Part shown: positions 16,948 through 26,323 of the stretch, piece by piece
Numbering within the stretch: position 1 is the stretch's first letter
How the letters are laid out: each line of letters opens with the position of its first letter
Source of the DNA: Streptomyces asoensis
GTDB lineage: Bacteria; Actinomycetota; Actinomycetes; Streptomycetales; Streptomycetaceae
Assembly (NCBI RefSeq): GCF_013085465.1
Contig: NZ_CP049838.1
Coordinates: 9,672,001-9,736,000, forward strand
Direction: 5' to 3'
Length of the DNA: 64,000 nt
Notes under the pieces: generated by a model
The model's input: the letters and a program-made list of their open reading frames with translations, nothing else
The model's database searches: none
Told to the model about the DNA's origin: nothing
Program-made: the position numbers and the translations under genes

Positions 16948-18468
16948 ATGACGGAGATCCGACCCGCCACCACGACCGACTCAGGCGCCCCGGCGGAGAG
17001 TGACGAACACTCGCTGACCGTGGGGCCCGGGGGGCCGATCCTGTTGCAGGACGCCTATCTGATCGAGCAGATGGCGCAGTTCAACCGGGAGCGGATCCCC
17101 GAGCGCCAGCCACACGCCAAGGGAAGCGGGGCCTTCGGCCACTTCGAGGTGACGCACGACGTCAGTGCGTACACCAAGGCAGCCGTGTTCCAGCCGGGTA
17201 CCCGTACCGACCTGGTCACTCGCTTCTCGACCGTGGCCGGCGAGCGCGGCAGCCCGGACACCTGGCGCGACCCGCGCGGCTTCGCGGTGAAGTTCTACAC
17301 CAGCGAAGGCAACTACGACATGGTCGGCAACAACACGCCGGTGTTCTTCGTGAAGGACCCGATGAAGTTCCAGCACTTCATCCGCTCACAGAAGCGCCGC
17401 GCGGACAACAACCTGCGCGACCACGACATGCAGTGGGACTTCTGGACCCTCTCTCCCGAATCCGCCCACCAGGTCACCTGGCTGATGGGAGACCGCGGCA
17501 TTCCGCGGACCTGGCGCCACATGAACGGCTACACCTCCCACACCTACATGTGGATCAACGCCGAGGGTGAGCGGTTCTGGGTGAAGTACCACTTCAAGAC
17601 CGATCAGGGTGTCGAGTGCTTCACCCAGCACGAGGCGGACCAGATGGCCGCGGTCGACACGGACTACCACACGCGTGATCTTTTCGAACACATCCGGGAC
17701 GGTGAATTCCCCAGCTGGACCCTCCACGTGCAGGTGATGCCGTACGGGGACGCGGCGGGCTATCGATTCAACCCCTTCGATCTCACCAAGGTGTGGCCGC
17801 ACGGCGACTATCCGCTCATCCCGGTCGGCCGCATGACGCTCGACCGCAATCCGACCGACAACCACGCCGAGATCGAGCAGGCGGCCTTCCAGCCCAACAA
17901 CCTGGTCCCCGGCATCGGACCGAGCCCGGACCGTATGCTCCTGGCCCGGCTGTTCTCGTACGCGGACGCGCACCGCTATCGCATCGGCGCCAACTATCAG
18001 CAGCTTCCCGTGAACGCACCGGTCGTGGACGTCCATACGTACTCCAAGGACGGGGCGATGGCCTACCGCAAGACGACCGATCCGGTCTACGCGCCGAACT
18101 CCAAGGGCGGTCCCGCGGCCGACACCGCCCACTACGGCAGCCCGCCCAGCTGGGAGGCCGACGGCGAGATCACCCGTACCGCCTACGTCTCCCACCCGGA
18201 GGACGACGACTGGGGACAGCCCGGCACCATGGTGCGCGAGGTCTTGGACGACGCCGCCCGCGACCGTCTGGTCGACAACGTCGTCGGACATCTCCTCAAC
18301 GGTGTCACCGAGCCTGTCCTCGAGCGTGCCTTCGCGTACTGGTCGAACATCGACGAGTCCATCGGCAAGCGCATCGCGGACGGTGTACGAGCGAAGTCCG
18401 ACGAGAAGGATCCCAAGGCCGCCGAACAGGGCAATCCCGCACGACGGGCCATGCAGCACAAGGCATGA
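16948..18468 (+). CDS. katA: Monofunctional haem catalase
   Basis: 506 residues, the length of small-subunit (clade 3 type) catalases. The active-site region [20 protein letters not shown] contains the catalytic His, and the distal Asn is in [14 protein letters not shown]. The proximal haem ligand region [14 protein letters not shown] carries the Tyr that binds haem iron. All catalytic residues are present, so it should convert hydrogen peroxide to water and oxygen in the cytoplasm. No Fur-family regulator gene is adjacent. Start ATG 16948 with GAAAGGC upstream. Confidence 0.97.
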   Translation: MTEIRPATTTDSGAPAESDEHSLTVGPGGPILLQDAYLIEQMAQFNRERIPERQPHAKGSGAFGHFEVTHDVSAYTKAAVFQPGTRTDLVTRFSTVAGERGSPDTWRDPRGFAVKFYTSEGNYDMVGNNTPVFFVKDPMKFQHFIRSQKRRADNNLRDHDMQWDFWTLSPESAHQVTWLMGDRGIPRTWRHMNGYTSHTYMWINAEGERFWVKYHFKTDQGVECFTQHEADQMAAVDTDYHTRDLFEHIRDGEFPSWTLHVQVMPYGDAAGYRFNPFDLTKVWPHGDYPLIPVGRMTLDRNPTDNHAEIEQAAFQPNNLVPGIGPSPDRMLLARLFSYADAHRYRIGANYQQLPVNAPVVDVHTYSKDGAMAYRKTTDPVYAPNSKGGPAADTAHYGSPPSWEADGEITRTAYVSHPEDDDWGQPGTMVREVLDDAARDRLVDNVVGHLLNGVTEPVLERAFAYWSNIDESIGKRIADGVRAKSDEKDPKAAEQGNPARRAMQHKA

Positions 18469-18708
18469 GGCTCACTCGGCGCCCATAGGTCGTGCAACGG
18501 GTTGTGCGAGCGGCACGACGGTCTCGTGCCGGGAGGGGCGACGCGTCCGCCGAGGCGAAGGCCGCCACCGGTGAGCGTCATGCGCACCGGCTCGTCGTCG
18601 AGGGCCGGGTGCGCGGACGTGCCATTGTCAGTCCTGACCAGGCCGCCGACCGTCCGGCGAGGGGTGTCGCCACCCTCGACGGCCGTCCACCACACACCAG
18701 GAATGCTC

Positions 18709-19041
18709 ATGATCTTCATCACCGCCCGGTTCCGTGTCCTTCCCCAGCACGCGGACGACTGGCCCGACATCACCCGAGCGTTCACCCTGGCCACGCGCGA
18801 CGAGCCCGGGTGTCTGTGGTTCGACTGGTCGCGCAGCGTCGACGACCCTGCCGAGTACGTGCTGACCGAGGCGTTCCGCGACGATGAGGCGGGTGCGGCC
18901 CACGTCTCCTCCGAGCACTTCGGCGCGGCCTGCGCCGAGCTGCCGTCGTACCTCGCCGAGACCCCCAGGATCGTGAACGTGACCGTCCCGCAGGACGACT
19001 GGTCCCTGCTCGGGGAAATGGCGGTACAGGACAACCGCTGA
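18709..19041 (+). CDS. Antibiotic biosynthesis monooxygenase (ABM/YgiN) domain protein
   Basis: 110 residues. A single ferredoxin-like ABM domain starts at IFITARFRVLPQHADDW and contains EPGCLWFDWSRS and the YVLTEAFRDDEAGAAHVSSEHF stretch typical of the family. Such small dimers act as quinol or flavin-independent monooxygenases, or as stress-related enzymes. Its position after catalase suggests oxidative stress more than antibiotic synthesis. The ATG at 18709 has AGGA 6 nt upstream; the ATG at 18703 is too close to that site. Confidence 0.8.
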   Translation: MIFITARFRVLPQHADDWPDITRAFTLATRDEPGCLWFDWSRSVDDPAEYVLTEAFRDDEAGAAHVSSEHFGAACAELPSYLAETPRIVNVTVPQDDWSLLGEMAVQDNR

Positions 19042-19202
19042 CGCGCGGCCTGGGAGGCGTGGCGCGCCTCGTCGTCGAGCGCTACCGAGACCAAGGGCTG
19101 CACTGCCTGCGCGGGGTGCTGATCGCCGACGTGGGCCGGTACAGCCCGGCCGCACACCCCGGCTCGGCAACTCGCGCAGAAAGCGGTCCAGTTGCACACG
19201 GT

Positions 19203-19230
19203 GAGCCTCTCCTTGCTTCAGGAGGGGCTC
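19203..19230. terminator. Terminator at the end of the XRE regulator gene
   Basis: An 11-bp stem with one G.U pair (19203-19213 with 19220-19230) and a 6-nt loop. It overlaps the regulator stop codon and lies between convergent genes, so it can serve both. Confidence 0.65.
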
Positions 19231-20149
19231 ATTTGCTCATGCCGGATCGCCGAACGAGTTCTGTGTGCTTCGGCCTCAGGTCGCGGGTGTCGGAGGTGTC
19301 GGAAATGACCTGAGCGAGTAGCCGCAGTGCGCTCTGAGACGCAGAGTCACGTGCAGCCGTGGCGAGCACCAGGTGGAATTCGCCGTTCTGTGGTGGTCGC
19401 AGGCTCTGCTGAGTGACGGTGAGGACGCCGACCGAGGGATGGTGCATCTCGAACACGACCGAGTCGCAGGGACGCACACGGTGATCGGCCCACATCGAGG
19501 CGAATTCGGCGCTGTTCATGGCCAGTTCGCCGACGAGGGAGGTGAGTCGGGCATCGTCCGGGTGGCGCCCCGCGACCATTCGCAGGTTCTGGATGACCGA
19601 CCTGGCCTTTTCGGGCCAGTCGGCATAGAGGGCGCGGATATGGGGGTCGAGAAAGACCAGCCGGGCCAGGTTGGGGCGGCCGTCCGGATACTGCGGCCCG
19701 GAGAAGTCGACGTGGGAGGCGAAGAGGGCGTGGCCCATCCGGTTCCACGCCAGCACATCGCCGCGCCGTCCGCTGACCAGGGCGGGCACGTCACCGAGCG
19801 ACTCCAGCAGTTCGAGCGTGGAGGCGTCGGCGTGTTCCTCGGGCGGCCGACGGACGACCGGCGGCCGTCTCACACTGCCGGCCAGGTCATGAAGGTGGTG
19901 GCGTTCGGCCTCGTCCAACCGCAGGGCCTGGGCGAGGGCGTCCAGGACCTCGGGTGAGGCTCCCACGGACTGTCCCTGTTCGAGACGCGTGTAGTAGGAG
20001 GGGCTGACTCCGGCCAGCATCGCCAGCTCTTCGCGTCTGAGCCCCGGCACCCGGCGCCGGTCTCCGTAGTCCGGCAGCCCGACATCCTCCGGGCGCAGGC
20101 GGGCTCGCCGGGTCTGGAGGAAATCCCCGAGTTCTCTCTGACCGTGCAT
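19229..20149 (-). CDS. XRE-family regulator with MmyB-like ligand-binding domain
   Basis: 306 residues. The N-terminal helix-turn-helix (GLRREELAMLAGVSPSYYTRLEQG, residues about 35-60) is preceded by the characteristic LGDFLQTRRARLRPEDVGL. The C-terminal half (VPALVSGRRGDVLAWNRMGHALF, and later FEMHHPSVGVLTVTQQSL) is the MmyB-like domain that binds fatty-acid-like small molecules. Relatives usually control a divergent neighbour; here that is the SRPBCC gene at 20388. The ATG at 20149 starts at the conserved domain boundary; the upstream frame is non-coding in character. Confidence 0.9.
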   Translation of the reverse strand: MHGQRELGDFLQTRRARLRPEDVGLPDYGDRRRVPGLRREELAMLAGVSPSYYTRLEQGQSVGASPEVLDALAQALRLDEAERHHLHDLAGSVRRPPVVRRPPEEHADASTLELLESLGDVPALVSGRRGDVLAWNRMGHALFASHVDFSGPQYPDGRPNLARLVFLDPHIRALYADWPEKARSVIQNLRMVAGRHPDDARLTSLVGELAMNSAEFASMWADHRVRPCDSVVFEMHHPSVGVLTVTQQSLRPPQNGEFHLVLATAARDSASQSALRLLAQVISDTSDTRDLRPKHTELVRRSGMSK

Positions 20150-20387
20150 GACATCCAGTATGCGATCGCAGGCCACACGGAGCCCGACCCTGCGAGGGAT
20201 AGGCACGAGCGGGTCTGGTGGCCCTGTCTGACCTGGGGTGACAGTGATCCGGCAACGGTTCACCGGAGGCGGCACGGACCAGTCCTGCGCCGCACCCACG
20301 TCCTTCGAGGATCCCTTCGTGCCCCAGATGTCCGACCCCGCCGACCTGTCTGCGGCATCACCAGAGCCGCAAGAAGCCGGAGTTGTC
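20150..20387. promoter_or_regulatory. Divergent promoter region of the XRE regulator and SRPBCC gene
   Basis: 238 bp between divergent starts. The regulator should act here. No clear palindrome is recognised by eye. Confidence 0.45.
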
Positions 20388-20894
20388 ATGAGTATCCCCA
20401 TGAACAGGTCGGACCCGCTGTCCGCGCTGGAGGCCGCGGACTACGCCTTCACCCGCAGCGCCTGGATCGCCACCACACCCGCGGTCGCCTTCGGACTGAT
20501 CAGTGACGTGTCGATGATCGGAACCTGGAGTCCCAGCGCCAGTGACGTCGCCTACGAGGAGGGCGGCGGCCCCTGGCCCGGATCCTGGTTCAGGGGGCGC
20601 AACCGCAGCGGAGACCGGGAGTGGGCCAGCCGCTCACAGGTCGTCGAGAGCGTCCCCGGCAGTGTCTTCGCGTTCGTCGTCGACGACCTCGTCCGATGGC
20701 GCTGGTCGTTGCGTGCGGAGGGAGCCGGGACCGTGGTCGAGCAGTCGTGGCAGCTGCTGCGGCTGGAGCCGGTCCTGGGGAACACCCGCGAGGACCTCGA
20801 GACGCTGCGTGACCACATGGCCGCCAGTGCCGAGCAGACCCTGGTCTCCCTCTCACGCTGGGTCAGCGAGCAGCGTGCCGCTCCACGCGACTGA
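20388..20894 (+). CDS. SRPBCC (START-like) family protein
   Basis: 168 residues with the START/polyketide-cyclase pattern: an early strand (FTRSAWIATTPAVAFGLISD), WSPSASDV, a GPWPGSWFRGRNR loop, and a C-terminal long helix (REDLETLRDHMAASAEQTLVSL). The family binds hydrophobic ligands. It is divergent from the XRE regulator, which suggests it is the main regulated target. Start ATG 20388; longer upstream starts lack coding character. Confidence 0.75.
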   Translation: MSIPMNRSDPLSALEAADYAFTRSAWIATTPAVAFGLISDVSMIGTWSPSASDVAYEEGGGPWPGSWFRGRNRSGDREWASRSQVVESVPGSVFAFVVDDLVRWRWSLRAEGAGTVVEQSWQLLRLEPVLGNTREDLETLRDHMAASAEQTLVSLSRWVSEQRAAPRD

Positions 20895-20986
20895 CACGGA
20901 AGGGACGTCCCGTTCCCGACCGTCTCTCTCCGCTCTCATCGGGCGACTCTTCTCCGTCCACCCTCACTTCACGCACTGAAGGAATC

Positions 20987-21955
20987 ATGCAGAAAATCAT
21001 CAAGCAAGCTGTCGTCGCCGCCGGCGTTTCCCTCGTGGCTCTCACCTCGGTGACTCCCGCCGACGCGGTCTCGGCGCCCCTGTCCGAGTCTCGGATCGTC
21101 AGCCACTTCGACGCCGCGCAGGGGCAACTGCCGGAGAATGTCGTCATCGGGCGCCACGGCTCGGTGTACGTGACCTTCGCCGCGGCCCGGCAGGTGGCGC
21201 GCGTCGACCGGAACGGTACGACACAGATCCTCGCGACTCTTCCCGCGCCGGCCGACGGCGGTGCTGGCACGCCCGTGCTCGGCTTCGCGCTGACCACCGG
21301 CCTCGCGCGCACCGACGACGGCTCGCTCTACGTCCTCTACGCCACCGGCACATCGGAGCTGACCGGTCTGTGGCGTCTGAAGCCGGGACAGGACAAGGCG
21401 GAGCGGATCGCAGCCCTCCCTGCCGACGGACTGCCCAACGGGCTCGCCTACGACAGCAGGACGCACGCCTTCTACATCACGGACTCCGTCCTCGGCACCG
21501 TGTGGTCCGTGCCGCTGAAGGGAGGAAAGGCCACACCGTGGTCGACCGCGCCCGAGCTGGCCGTGGGGGGCTTCCTCGGGGCCAACGGCATCCGCGTGCA
21601 CCGGGGTGCGCTGTGGGTGACCAATCTCGATCAGGGCACCGTCCTCAGCTTCCCGCTGCGCAACGGCCACCGCGGGGGCACTCCCAGCATCAGGGCGACC
21701 GGCTTGGAAGGCATCGACGACTTCGCCTTCACCGGCCGGGGCAACGAGCTCATCGCCACTCTCAATGGACCCAACAAGGTCGTGCGGGTCACGTCCGGCG
21801 GCGCGAGCAGTACGGTTCTGAACGCGTACGACGGTCTACAGAACCCCAGCTCCGTCGCGGTCGACGGGCAGAACGTCTACGTGACCAACTCCGCTTACCG
21901 CACCGCCACCGACCCCAATCTGCTGCGCGCCAAGCTGGACCGCCTCGGCCGCTAG
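20987..21955 (+). CDS. Secreted beta-propeller protein (SMP-30/NHL-like)
   Basis: 322 residues. A Sec signal peptide (KIIKQAVVAAGVSLVALTSV, cleavage after ADA) precedes a series of strands typical of a six-bladed propeller: YVTFAAARQVARVDRNG, LYVLYATGTSELTGLWRL, FYITDSVLGTVWSVPL, LWVTNLDQGTVLSFPL. It resembles SMP-30/gluconolactonase-like or streptogramin-lyase-like propellers. No catalytic metal site can be assigned confidently. Confidence 0.75.
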   Translation: MQKIIKQAVVAAGVSLVALTSVTPADAVSAPLSESRIVSHFDAAQGQLPENVVIGRHGSVYVTFAAARQVARVDRNGTTQILATLPAPADGGAGTPVLGFALTTGLARTDDGSLYVLYATGTSELTGLWRLKPGQDKAERIAALPADGLPNGLAYDSRTHAFYITDSVLGTVWSVPLKGGKATPWSTAPELAVGGFLGANGIRVHRGALWVTNLDQGTVLSFPLRNGHRGGTPSIRATGLEGIDDFAFTGRGNELIATLNGPNKVVRVTSGGASSTVLNAYDGLQNPSSVAVDGQNVYVTNSAYRTATDPNLLRAKLDRLGR

Positions 21956-22005
21956 TTCGATCGACGGCCGCCTACGGGGTGCAGCCGCCAGAACTGAGCC
22001 GTCAC

Positions 22006-22045
22006 GAGACCTCGGGCCCTCCAGGGCCGGAGGGCCCGAGGTCTC
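22006..22045. terminator. Strong bidirectional terminator at the left edge of the cluster
   Basis: Perfect 17-bp inverted repeat (22006-22022 with 22029-22045) with a 6-nt loop, lying between two convergent genes and abutting the stop codon of the first cluster gene. It separates the flanking propeller gene from the biosynthetic cluster. Confidence 0.9.
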
Positions 22046-22297
22046 TCAGGCACGGGGAAGCTTCGACAGGCTGCCCCACAGCGTCGACGGCGTCGCGAAG
22101 GTTTCCATGACCAGCATCTCGTCCGGCAGTTCCACCGAGAACCTGTCCTCCAACTCCGCCACCAGGCCGAGCAACGTCAGCGAATCCAGGCCCAGTTCCG
22201 TCAGGCTCGCGTGCTCGTCGACGGGTGTCTCCTCGTCGAGGAAGGGCAGTGACCGCCGGAGCACGGATTCGAAGTCGCTGTAGGAAAGGTCGTTCAC
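22046..22297 (-). CDS. Acyl carrier protein
   Basis: 83 residues, a complete free-standing carrier protein. The phosphopantetheine site is TELGLDSLTLLGL (Ser39). Helix 1 is short and acidic. It is the outermost gene of the cluster on the minus strand and divergent from a second carrier gene. Its cargo is unknown; partners may be the free-standing condensation domains or the BtrH-like acyltransferase. Confidence 0.85.
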   Translation of the reverse strand: MNDLSYSDFESVLRRSLPFLDEETPVDEHASLTELGLDSLTLLGLVAELEDRFSVELPDEMLVMETFATPSTLWGSLSKLPRA

Positions 22298-22425
22298 GGG
22301 CTGCTCCTCGATGCTGTGGGCCTGTGGGCGACGGCTGCGCCCCCGTACGGGTCAGGGTAGTCCGTACACGATCAAGAAGGGAGCCATTGCTGAAACAATT
22401 TGTTCATGTTTGGCCAACGATATCC
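22298..22425. promoter_or_regulatory. Divergent promoter between two carrier-protein genes
   Basis: 128 bp between divergent starts, unusually A/T-rich near 22375-22415 for this genome. It contains a small palindrome AACAATTTGTT at about 22393. Both promoters should lie here. Confidence 0.4.
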
Positions 22426-22719
22426 GTGAGCAAGTATGCCGATGTGACGAGCCATCAGAGGGATGAATTATTCTGTGATGTATCCACACTTCTGAAGTCG
22501 GTCGACGACACATTCGACCCGGACCGAATCGCACCCGATGCGCATTTGCTTTCCCTCACCCTGGGATCACTTCAGCTGCTCGAGTTCTTGAACCGTCTGG
22601 AGGAGCGGTTCCGGATATCCATTCCCGACGAGGATCTCGTCATCGACCGTTTCTCGACCCTGGAGAAAATCGTCGCCTACGTCGCCTCGCGTCAGGCGGA
22701 AGCCGGGGACGGGCGGTGA
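22426..22719 (+). CDS. Carrier protein with TTA codon
   Basis: 97 residues. The site for the pantetheine arm is in LTLGSLQLLEFLNRLEERF (Ser48), followed by the conserved IPDEDL element. It starts with GTG at 22426 (SKYADVTSHQRDE); a GTG 6 codons later is an alternative. Codon 15 is TTA, so translation probably depends on the bldA leucyl-tRNA. Base composition is lower in GC than in the neighbours. The stop overlaps the next start (GTGA), so the carrier and the aminopropyltransferase-like protein are coupled. Confidence 0.75.
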   Translation: MSKYADVTSHQRDELFCDVSTLLKSVDDTFDPDRIAPDAHLLSLTLGSLQLLEFLNRLEERFRISIPDEDLVIDRFSTLEKIVAYVASRQAEAGDGR

Positions 22720-23871
22720 GTGCGGAGCAACACGCCGAGTGGTCCCGTGCTCTGCGGGCTGAGGGGCCGGACGACGCACGCGACCCGCGGGCCACCGTGC
22801 GCGCGGTGGCCCAGTTCGTCCAGCGCGCGGGGCGGCGGACGGCTCGACGACATCGTCCGTGGCCCGATGACGGTCAACTCCGGGCTGTGGCTGCTCTCCC
22901 GCATGTGCCGGGACGGGACGGTGCGCGTGGAACCCGGCGGTACGGTCCGGCCCACGGCCGTCGTCCCGGCCGCCCGCGACGACGGCGCGCCGGGGCTGGT
23001 CGACCTCACGCTCGCCGACGGGCTCGTCGACTGGGAGGTCCTGGCCGACGTCCTGGCGCGGCGCACCTACACACCGGACCCGGAACTGCACCAGAGCTTC
23101 GACACCTTCGCCTCGCTGCGGCGACGGCTCGCGGTCATGGACTACTACGACGACCTCGACGGCCGGACGATGCTCCAGCTCGGCGACGACGAGATGTTCG
23201 GCGTGGCCGTCGGCCTGGCGGACGGTGTGCGGCACGTGCATGTCGCGGACACCGACGAACGCGTGCTCAAGGCCATCGGGGACGAAGCGGCCCGTCTTGC
23301 TCTGGGCCTCACCACGCACGCCGTCGACGTACGCCGGGACAGGCCGAATCTGTCCGACGTGGACACGTTCTTCGTGAGCGGGCTCAAGGACCCCGGCGGT
23401 CTCTTCCTGTTCGTCGCGACCGCCGTGTCGACCGTGTCGGGAGCGGGCGCGGTCGGTTACGTCAGTTTTGATCTCGACGTTTACAGGGCCGGCACCGGTG
23501 CCGGCTCGGGTGGGGAGCCGGCGCAGCGAGAGGTGCTGCGGATGTTCGACCGACTCGACTGCACCGTCACCGCTCTCCTGCCCGGCGACGACGGGCTGCT
23601 GGAGGACTCCGTCCTGGCGGATCTGGCCGAGGCCACCCGGGACGCGGCGCGGTACGCCGCCTCACCGACGGAGCTCGGGGCACGGCTGCGGAGACTGCTC
23701 GCCCAGCGGCCCGCCGGTGCCGACCTGTCGCTCTACCAACCCGGATTCCCGCACGCGCAACTCAGGCCCATCTCGCTCGCCCGGATCGTGACCGGCCCGG
23801 AGAGCAGGCGGCTGGCGAGCCGTTACCTCGGGTTCCTCCAGAGCGCGGTGCCGGCCGAGGGCGGCGGCTGA
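22716..23871 (+). CDS. BpsA-like aminopropyltransferase homologue, apparent frameshift
   Basis: The C-terminal about 330 residues match the catalytic domain of the branched-chain polyamine synthase family (DUF43): a D(L/F)xGRTMLQLGDDEMFGVA segment similar to the GDDD loop, then VADTDERVLKAIGDEAA and a HAVDVRRDR stretch. The downstream DPPY-type motif is replaced by SGLKDPGG, so activity is doubtful or altered. The natural start is GTG 22716, coupled to the carrier gene. This frame is lost near 22829-22832, where one extra G in a GGGG run moves translation out of register. Removing one base gives QRAGGGRLDDIVRG and a continuous protein of about 384 residues. It may be a sequencing error or a real mutation. 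Confidence 0.6.
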
Positions 23872-23909
23872 GAGCGGGAGTCAACGTCGACGCCGTACCG
23901 ATCGTGGAG

Positions 23910-25196
23910 TCAGGGCTGGATCCCCTGGGCGGGAGCCGGAGCCTGTTGGGGAGGTGCGGCTTGCTGGGCCGGGGTCGGGGGTTGTTCGGCCGGGGTGGTC
24001 GGGTCCTCGGCGGGGACGAGGCGGCCGGGGCGGAAGGGGCCTTTGCCGCAGTTGGGGCAGCCTTCCGTGCGCAGGGCGGCGACCGCGGTCCAGCGGGCGC
24101 CGGGTCCGACGCGCAGCCGGGTGTTGCATGCCACGCAGGTGTATTCGCGCTGCCGGGTCCGTTTGTCGCCGGTGTAGAGGGGGCCGCTGAACTCGCCCTC
24201 GTGGGAGGGGGCCGTGGAGGTGGTCGTGAGCAGGTGCTGGAAGAAGCCGACGCCGCCGAGGATGCCGCTGCCCTCGTACTCGTTGAAGTTGCGGATGAGT
24301 GCGTTGGTGACCAGGCCGAGTCCCATGATCTCCCGCTGCACCTCCAGCATCTCGTCCGGGCTCTTGCCGCCGAAGGAGAAGAAGATGCTGTGTGCGGGGC
24401 CGGGGCGCAGGCCCTCCACGGCGCGGGAGAGGAAGAGGCGGGCGCCTTCGGGGGTGTAGGGCGGGTCGGTCATGGCCACGTCGTGCTGCCCGCGGATCTC
24501 GGCGGGCAGCGGCAGGCGCAGGTCGTGTCGGACGGTCTCGACGCGGGTGCCGAGGCCGGCCGACACCTTCCGGATGTAGTCGAGGATCTCCGGGGAGATG
24601 TCCACGACGGTCACCCGCTCGACGATCGGAGCGCCGAGCACGTCGCCCACCACGGCGACGGCGAGGGAGACCAGGTCGTCGTCGCCGATCAGCAGCAGCG
24701 AGCCGCCCGGCAGCGCGCCCGCGGTGAGCAGCGCGAGGACCCGGCGGACCTTGGTCTCGGCCGTGCAGTGCGACTGGTCGATGGCCATGTCGGCGGCGGG
24801 ACCCGACTCCATGAGGGCGCGCAGCCGCCGTACGGCTTCGTCCAGGACGTCGGGGATCACGAGCTCGCGCCCGTCGCAGGTGGTGCAGGTGGCGTCGAGG
24901 GACAGGTCCATGCCGAGCCGGGCGACGAGGTCCAGGCCGTCCTCGGTCAGCCGGGACGGGCGCTGGGTGGTGATGAATCCCCGGCGGCGCAGTTCGTTGC
25001 CCAGGGCGGCCACGATCGGGACGGGCAGGCCGGTCGCGCGGCTGAGGTCCTTCGTGGAGGCGGGCGCCAGACGGCGCAGCGCACGCAGGACGGACCGCAC
25101 TCCGGGCGGGCCCTCCTGGAGCCGGACGGCTTCCGCGACTTCCGTGAGCACGGAATCCGCGGTGGCACGCCGGCGGTGTCGAGGCGCGTCCTTCAC
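23910..25196 (-). CDS. bpsA: N4-bis(aminopropyl)spermidine synthase-like aminopropyltransferase
   Basis: 428 residues. The order is a winged-helix-like N-terminus, a zinc-type CTTC motif (residues about 100-104), and then the Rossmann-like catalytic core. The core has LLIGDDDLVSLA (the GDDD loop, residues about 169-172, which in the archaeal enzyme supplies the catalytic Asp), VVDISPEILDYI, and AMTDPPYTPEGARLFLSR. A CxxC pair (CVACNT, CPNCGK) and a long Pro/Ala/Gln tail follow. The known reaction adds aminopropyl groups from decarboxylated AdoMet to the secondary amine of spermidine, giving branched polyamines. Start GTG 25196 overlaps the stop of the BtrH-like gene by 4 bp, showing coupled expression. 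The gene converges with the divergent paralogue. Confidence 0.85.
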   Translation of the reverse strand: MKDAPRHRRRATADSVLTEVAEAVRLQEGPPGVRSVLRALRRLAPASTKDLSRATGLPVPIVAALGNELRRRGFITTQRPSRLTEDGLDLVARLGMDLSLDATCTTCDGRELVIPDVLDEAVRRLRALMESGPAADMAIDQSHCTAETKVRRVLALLTAGALPGGSLLLIGDDDLVSLAVAVVGDVLGAPIVERVTVVDISPEILDYIRKVSAGLGTRVETVRHDLRLPLPAEIRGQHDVAMTDPPYTPEGARLFLSRAVEGLRPGPAHSIFFSFGGKSPDEMLEVQREIMGLGLVTNALIRNFNEYEGSGILGGVGFFQHLLTTTSTAPSHEGEFSGPLYTGDKRTRQREYTCVACNTRLRVGPGARWTAVAALRTEGCPNCGKGPFRPGRLVPAEDPTTPAEQPPTPAQQAAPPQQAPAPAQGIQP

Positions 25197-26323
25197 AAGG
25201 CAACTCCGGGCGGGCTGAGGGGATCGGGGCCGCTCAGTGTACGGTCGGCGGATTGTGGGCCCGACCCGGCGAGGGATTCCCGCAGTTTCGCGTTCCACTC
25301 TGTTTCCAGCGTCGCCGTCTCGGCGATGAGGTCGCCGATGCGCCGTACGGCCACGGATCCCTTCCGGAAACGCAGGAAGAAATAGTTCCGGGTCATCTCC
25401 CAGCGCCGGGAAAGGGCCTCCGCGTCGGCGGCCCGATCGTGCAGGGACGGGAGCGCGCAGGTCTCGGCGGCGGCCCGCAGGAAGCGCGCGTTCAGGGCGC
25501 GTTGGCTGGCCAACTCGCCGAACCAGGCGCTGACCTCGATCGTTCCCACGGGGCTGAGGGAGGTGAAGGCGTCCGGGGTGGCGCGCAGTTCGTCCGCGCA
25601 CGCGGTCACCAGATCCGCGCCGGCGGCGGAGTGCGCGTTCCGGGCGACGGCGGAGCGGAACCGCTCCTGCTGCGTCTCCTTGCGTGTCTCTTTGTGCGCC
25701 GCCTTCTCGGCTTCCCCGGATTCGAGCGGGCCGGCCTTCACGACCACCGTGCGATTTCGCCAATCGGGGTCACCCCTGCGGGCTTCTCCGAGCGCGTCCG
25801 ACGACATGGCGGTGAACAGCGTGCTGCTCTCCATGAAGCCGTCGAAGAGGGACCCCTGATAGCGGTCGACGATCCGCAGCGAACCGGCCCTTTCCTCGTC
25901 GTTGCCGTCCCCGGGGCGGATCACGATCCGGTGAGAATGATGCTGTTGACGGTGGAACGAGCTGTGGGGGACATGGAAAGTGTCCACCCAGGCGATGACC
26001 GGATGCCCCTCCAGCAGCCGAGCCCGAATATATTCCTCGGCTCGTCGCGAGTCGGCGTGATGCACGTGGTCGGCGGCCAGACCGTACCAGTCGTGCAGGA
26101 TCTCCTCGGGTGTCCGACGCTGGATCCCGAGGTGTTCCACGGGCCATTCGGTGTCGACGGTGTCCGTCCTGCGGTGGTATCCCCAGTGGTCTCCCAGAAC
26201 GCTCGGATCGTGACCGAGCCAGGCCGCCGTGATACCGAAGGTCGCCGAAATACAGTCAAGTGCCGAGAAATCCGGGTCCGTTGCGCCCTGCCGCTCCAAG
26301 AACTCCGCTCCTTCGTTGCTCAT
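25193..26323 (-). CDS. BtrH-like acyltransferase/peptidase-fold protein
   Basis: 376 residues. The N-terminal half has the BtrH N-terminal domain pattern: an early Cys (LDCISATFGITAAW, Cys24), a WYGLAADHVHH motif, then GHPVIAWVDTFHVPHSSFHR and HHSHRIVIRPGD with a His. This is a papain-like catalytic arrangement. In butirosin biosynthesis BtrH transfers a carrier-bound acyl chain to an amine. The C-terminal half is helical and charged. By analogy this enzyme may move an acyl group from a cluster carrier protein to a polyamine (inference). Two starts are possible: ATG 26323 (chosen) and TTG 26347, which has GGGAGG upstream. The gene is coupled to bpsA. Confidence 0.7.
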   Translation of the reverse strand: MSNEGAEFLERQGATDPDFSALDCISATFGITAAWLGHDPSVLGDHWGYHRRTDTVDTEWPVEHLGIQRRTPEEILHDWYGLAADHVHHADSRRAEEYIRARLLEGHPVIAWVDTFHVPHSSFHRQQHHSHRIVIRPGDGNDEERAGSLRIVDRYQGSLFDGFMESSTLFTAMSSDALGEARRGDPDWRNRTVVVKAGPLESGEAEKAAHKETRKETQQERFRSAVARNAHSAAGADLVTACADELRATPDAFTSLSPVGTIEVSAWFGELASQRALNARFLRAAAETCALPSLHDRAADAEALSRRWEMTRNYFFLRFRKGSVAVRRIGDLIAETATLETEWNAKLRESLAGSGPQSADRTLSGPDPLSPPGVAL

